From Chitinophagales bacterium (lineage in GTDB: Bacteria; Bacteroidota; Bacteroidia; Chitinophagales; Chitinophagaceae), in contig JAATGW010000218.1 of NCBI GenBank assembly GCA_015654495.1, forward strand, positions 1 to 6,821: a DNA stretch of 6,821 nt, written 5' to 3'. Position 1 is the first letter of the stretch; every line of letters begins with the position of its first letter. The notes under the pieces are model-generated. The model ran no database searches. It saw only the letters and a list, made by a program, of their open reading frames with translations, and had not been told where the DNA came from. This document shows positions 6,561 through 6,821 of this stretch, one piece after another. The position numbers and the translations under genes were made by a program.

Positions 6561-6821
6561 TGCAGATTTATTTTGAACCACAAAGGAGGTACAAGTACAC
6601 ATAGAAAAACACATAGAAAAGTGCATAGGGACTATATCTTCATGTAGCCGGCTGTTCCTCTTGCCTTTTGCCTCTTGCCTCTTGACCTGTCTGCACCACA
6701 TAGAACATAGTACACATAGAAAAACACATAGAAAAGTGCATACGGGCTATATCTTCATGTAACCGGCTGTTCCTCTTGCCTTTTGCCTCTTGACCTGTCT
6801 GCACCACATAGAAGATAGTAC
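6561..6821. repeat. Tandem array 2: leader plus two units, running off the window
   Basis: This is the same family and orientation as array 1. The leader (6561-6594, TGCAGATTTATTTTGAACCA, then CAAAGGAGGTACAA) is a variant of the one at 3861-3890. Units start with GTACACATAG at 6595 and 6710, and a third GTAC begins at 6818, so periods are 115 and 108 bp. The 7-bp difference is exactly one heptamer: unit 1 has four (6659-6686) and unit 2 has three (6774-6794). Both units carry array-specific variants (CTTCATGTA rather than CTTAATGTA, and GCACCACATAG rather than TCATCACATAG). The array continues past the window end. Confidence 0.88.

Overview
The window looks like chromosomal DNA from a member of the Bacteroidetes, plausibly near Chitinophagaceae. 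The reasons are moderate-to-low GC, genes without strong Shine-Dalgarno sequences, a lipoprotein with a short signal peptide ending SSC-KKD, a Bacteroidetes-type small IS200-like transposase, and intergenic DNA rich in heptamer and CACATAG-type repeats. This placement is inferred from style; no rRNA or tRNA is present to confirm it.

Layout. At the left (about 20-700) a single-domain HUH/Y1 transposase of the IS200-like/REP-associated type is bracketed by a short inverted pair of hairpin-forming sequences. From 740 to 886 there is a patch of small repeats: seven perfect TAWGAAC heptamers, then two (T)CTTGCC-type heptamers running into the stop codon of the next gene. On the minus strand, an aldo/keto reductase (1822-2796) is followed after 18 bp by an AraC-family regulator (886-1803), evidently one operon. 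Just upstream of the reductase lie two near-identical 12-bp direct repeats exactly 21 bp apart, followed at the right distance by a Bacteroidetes-like -7 element. This is the arrangement expected of an AraC-family activator site, so the operon is probably autoregulated. Upstream of that is a small minus-strand lipoprotein gene (2922-3590).

The right half is a minus-strand gene for a patatin-like phospholipase (4346-6259). Its catalytic Ser (GTSAG) and Asp (DGG) are separated by an insert with four predicted transmembrane helices. The gene is flanked on both sides by same-orientation arrays of a 107-115 bp tandem repeat (3861-4231 and 6561 to the window end). Both arrays begin with a related leader and carry a variable number of internal heptamers.

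No CRISPR array, RNA gene, prophage or defence island is visible. The most notable items are the candidate AraC operator and promoter, the membrane-split patatin, the repeat family flanking it, and an aldo/keto reductase lacking the canonical catalytic His.
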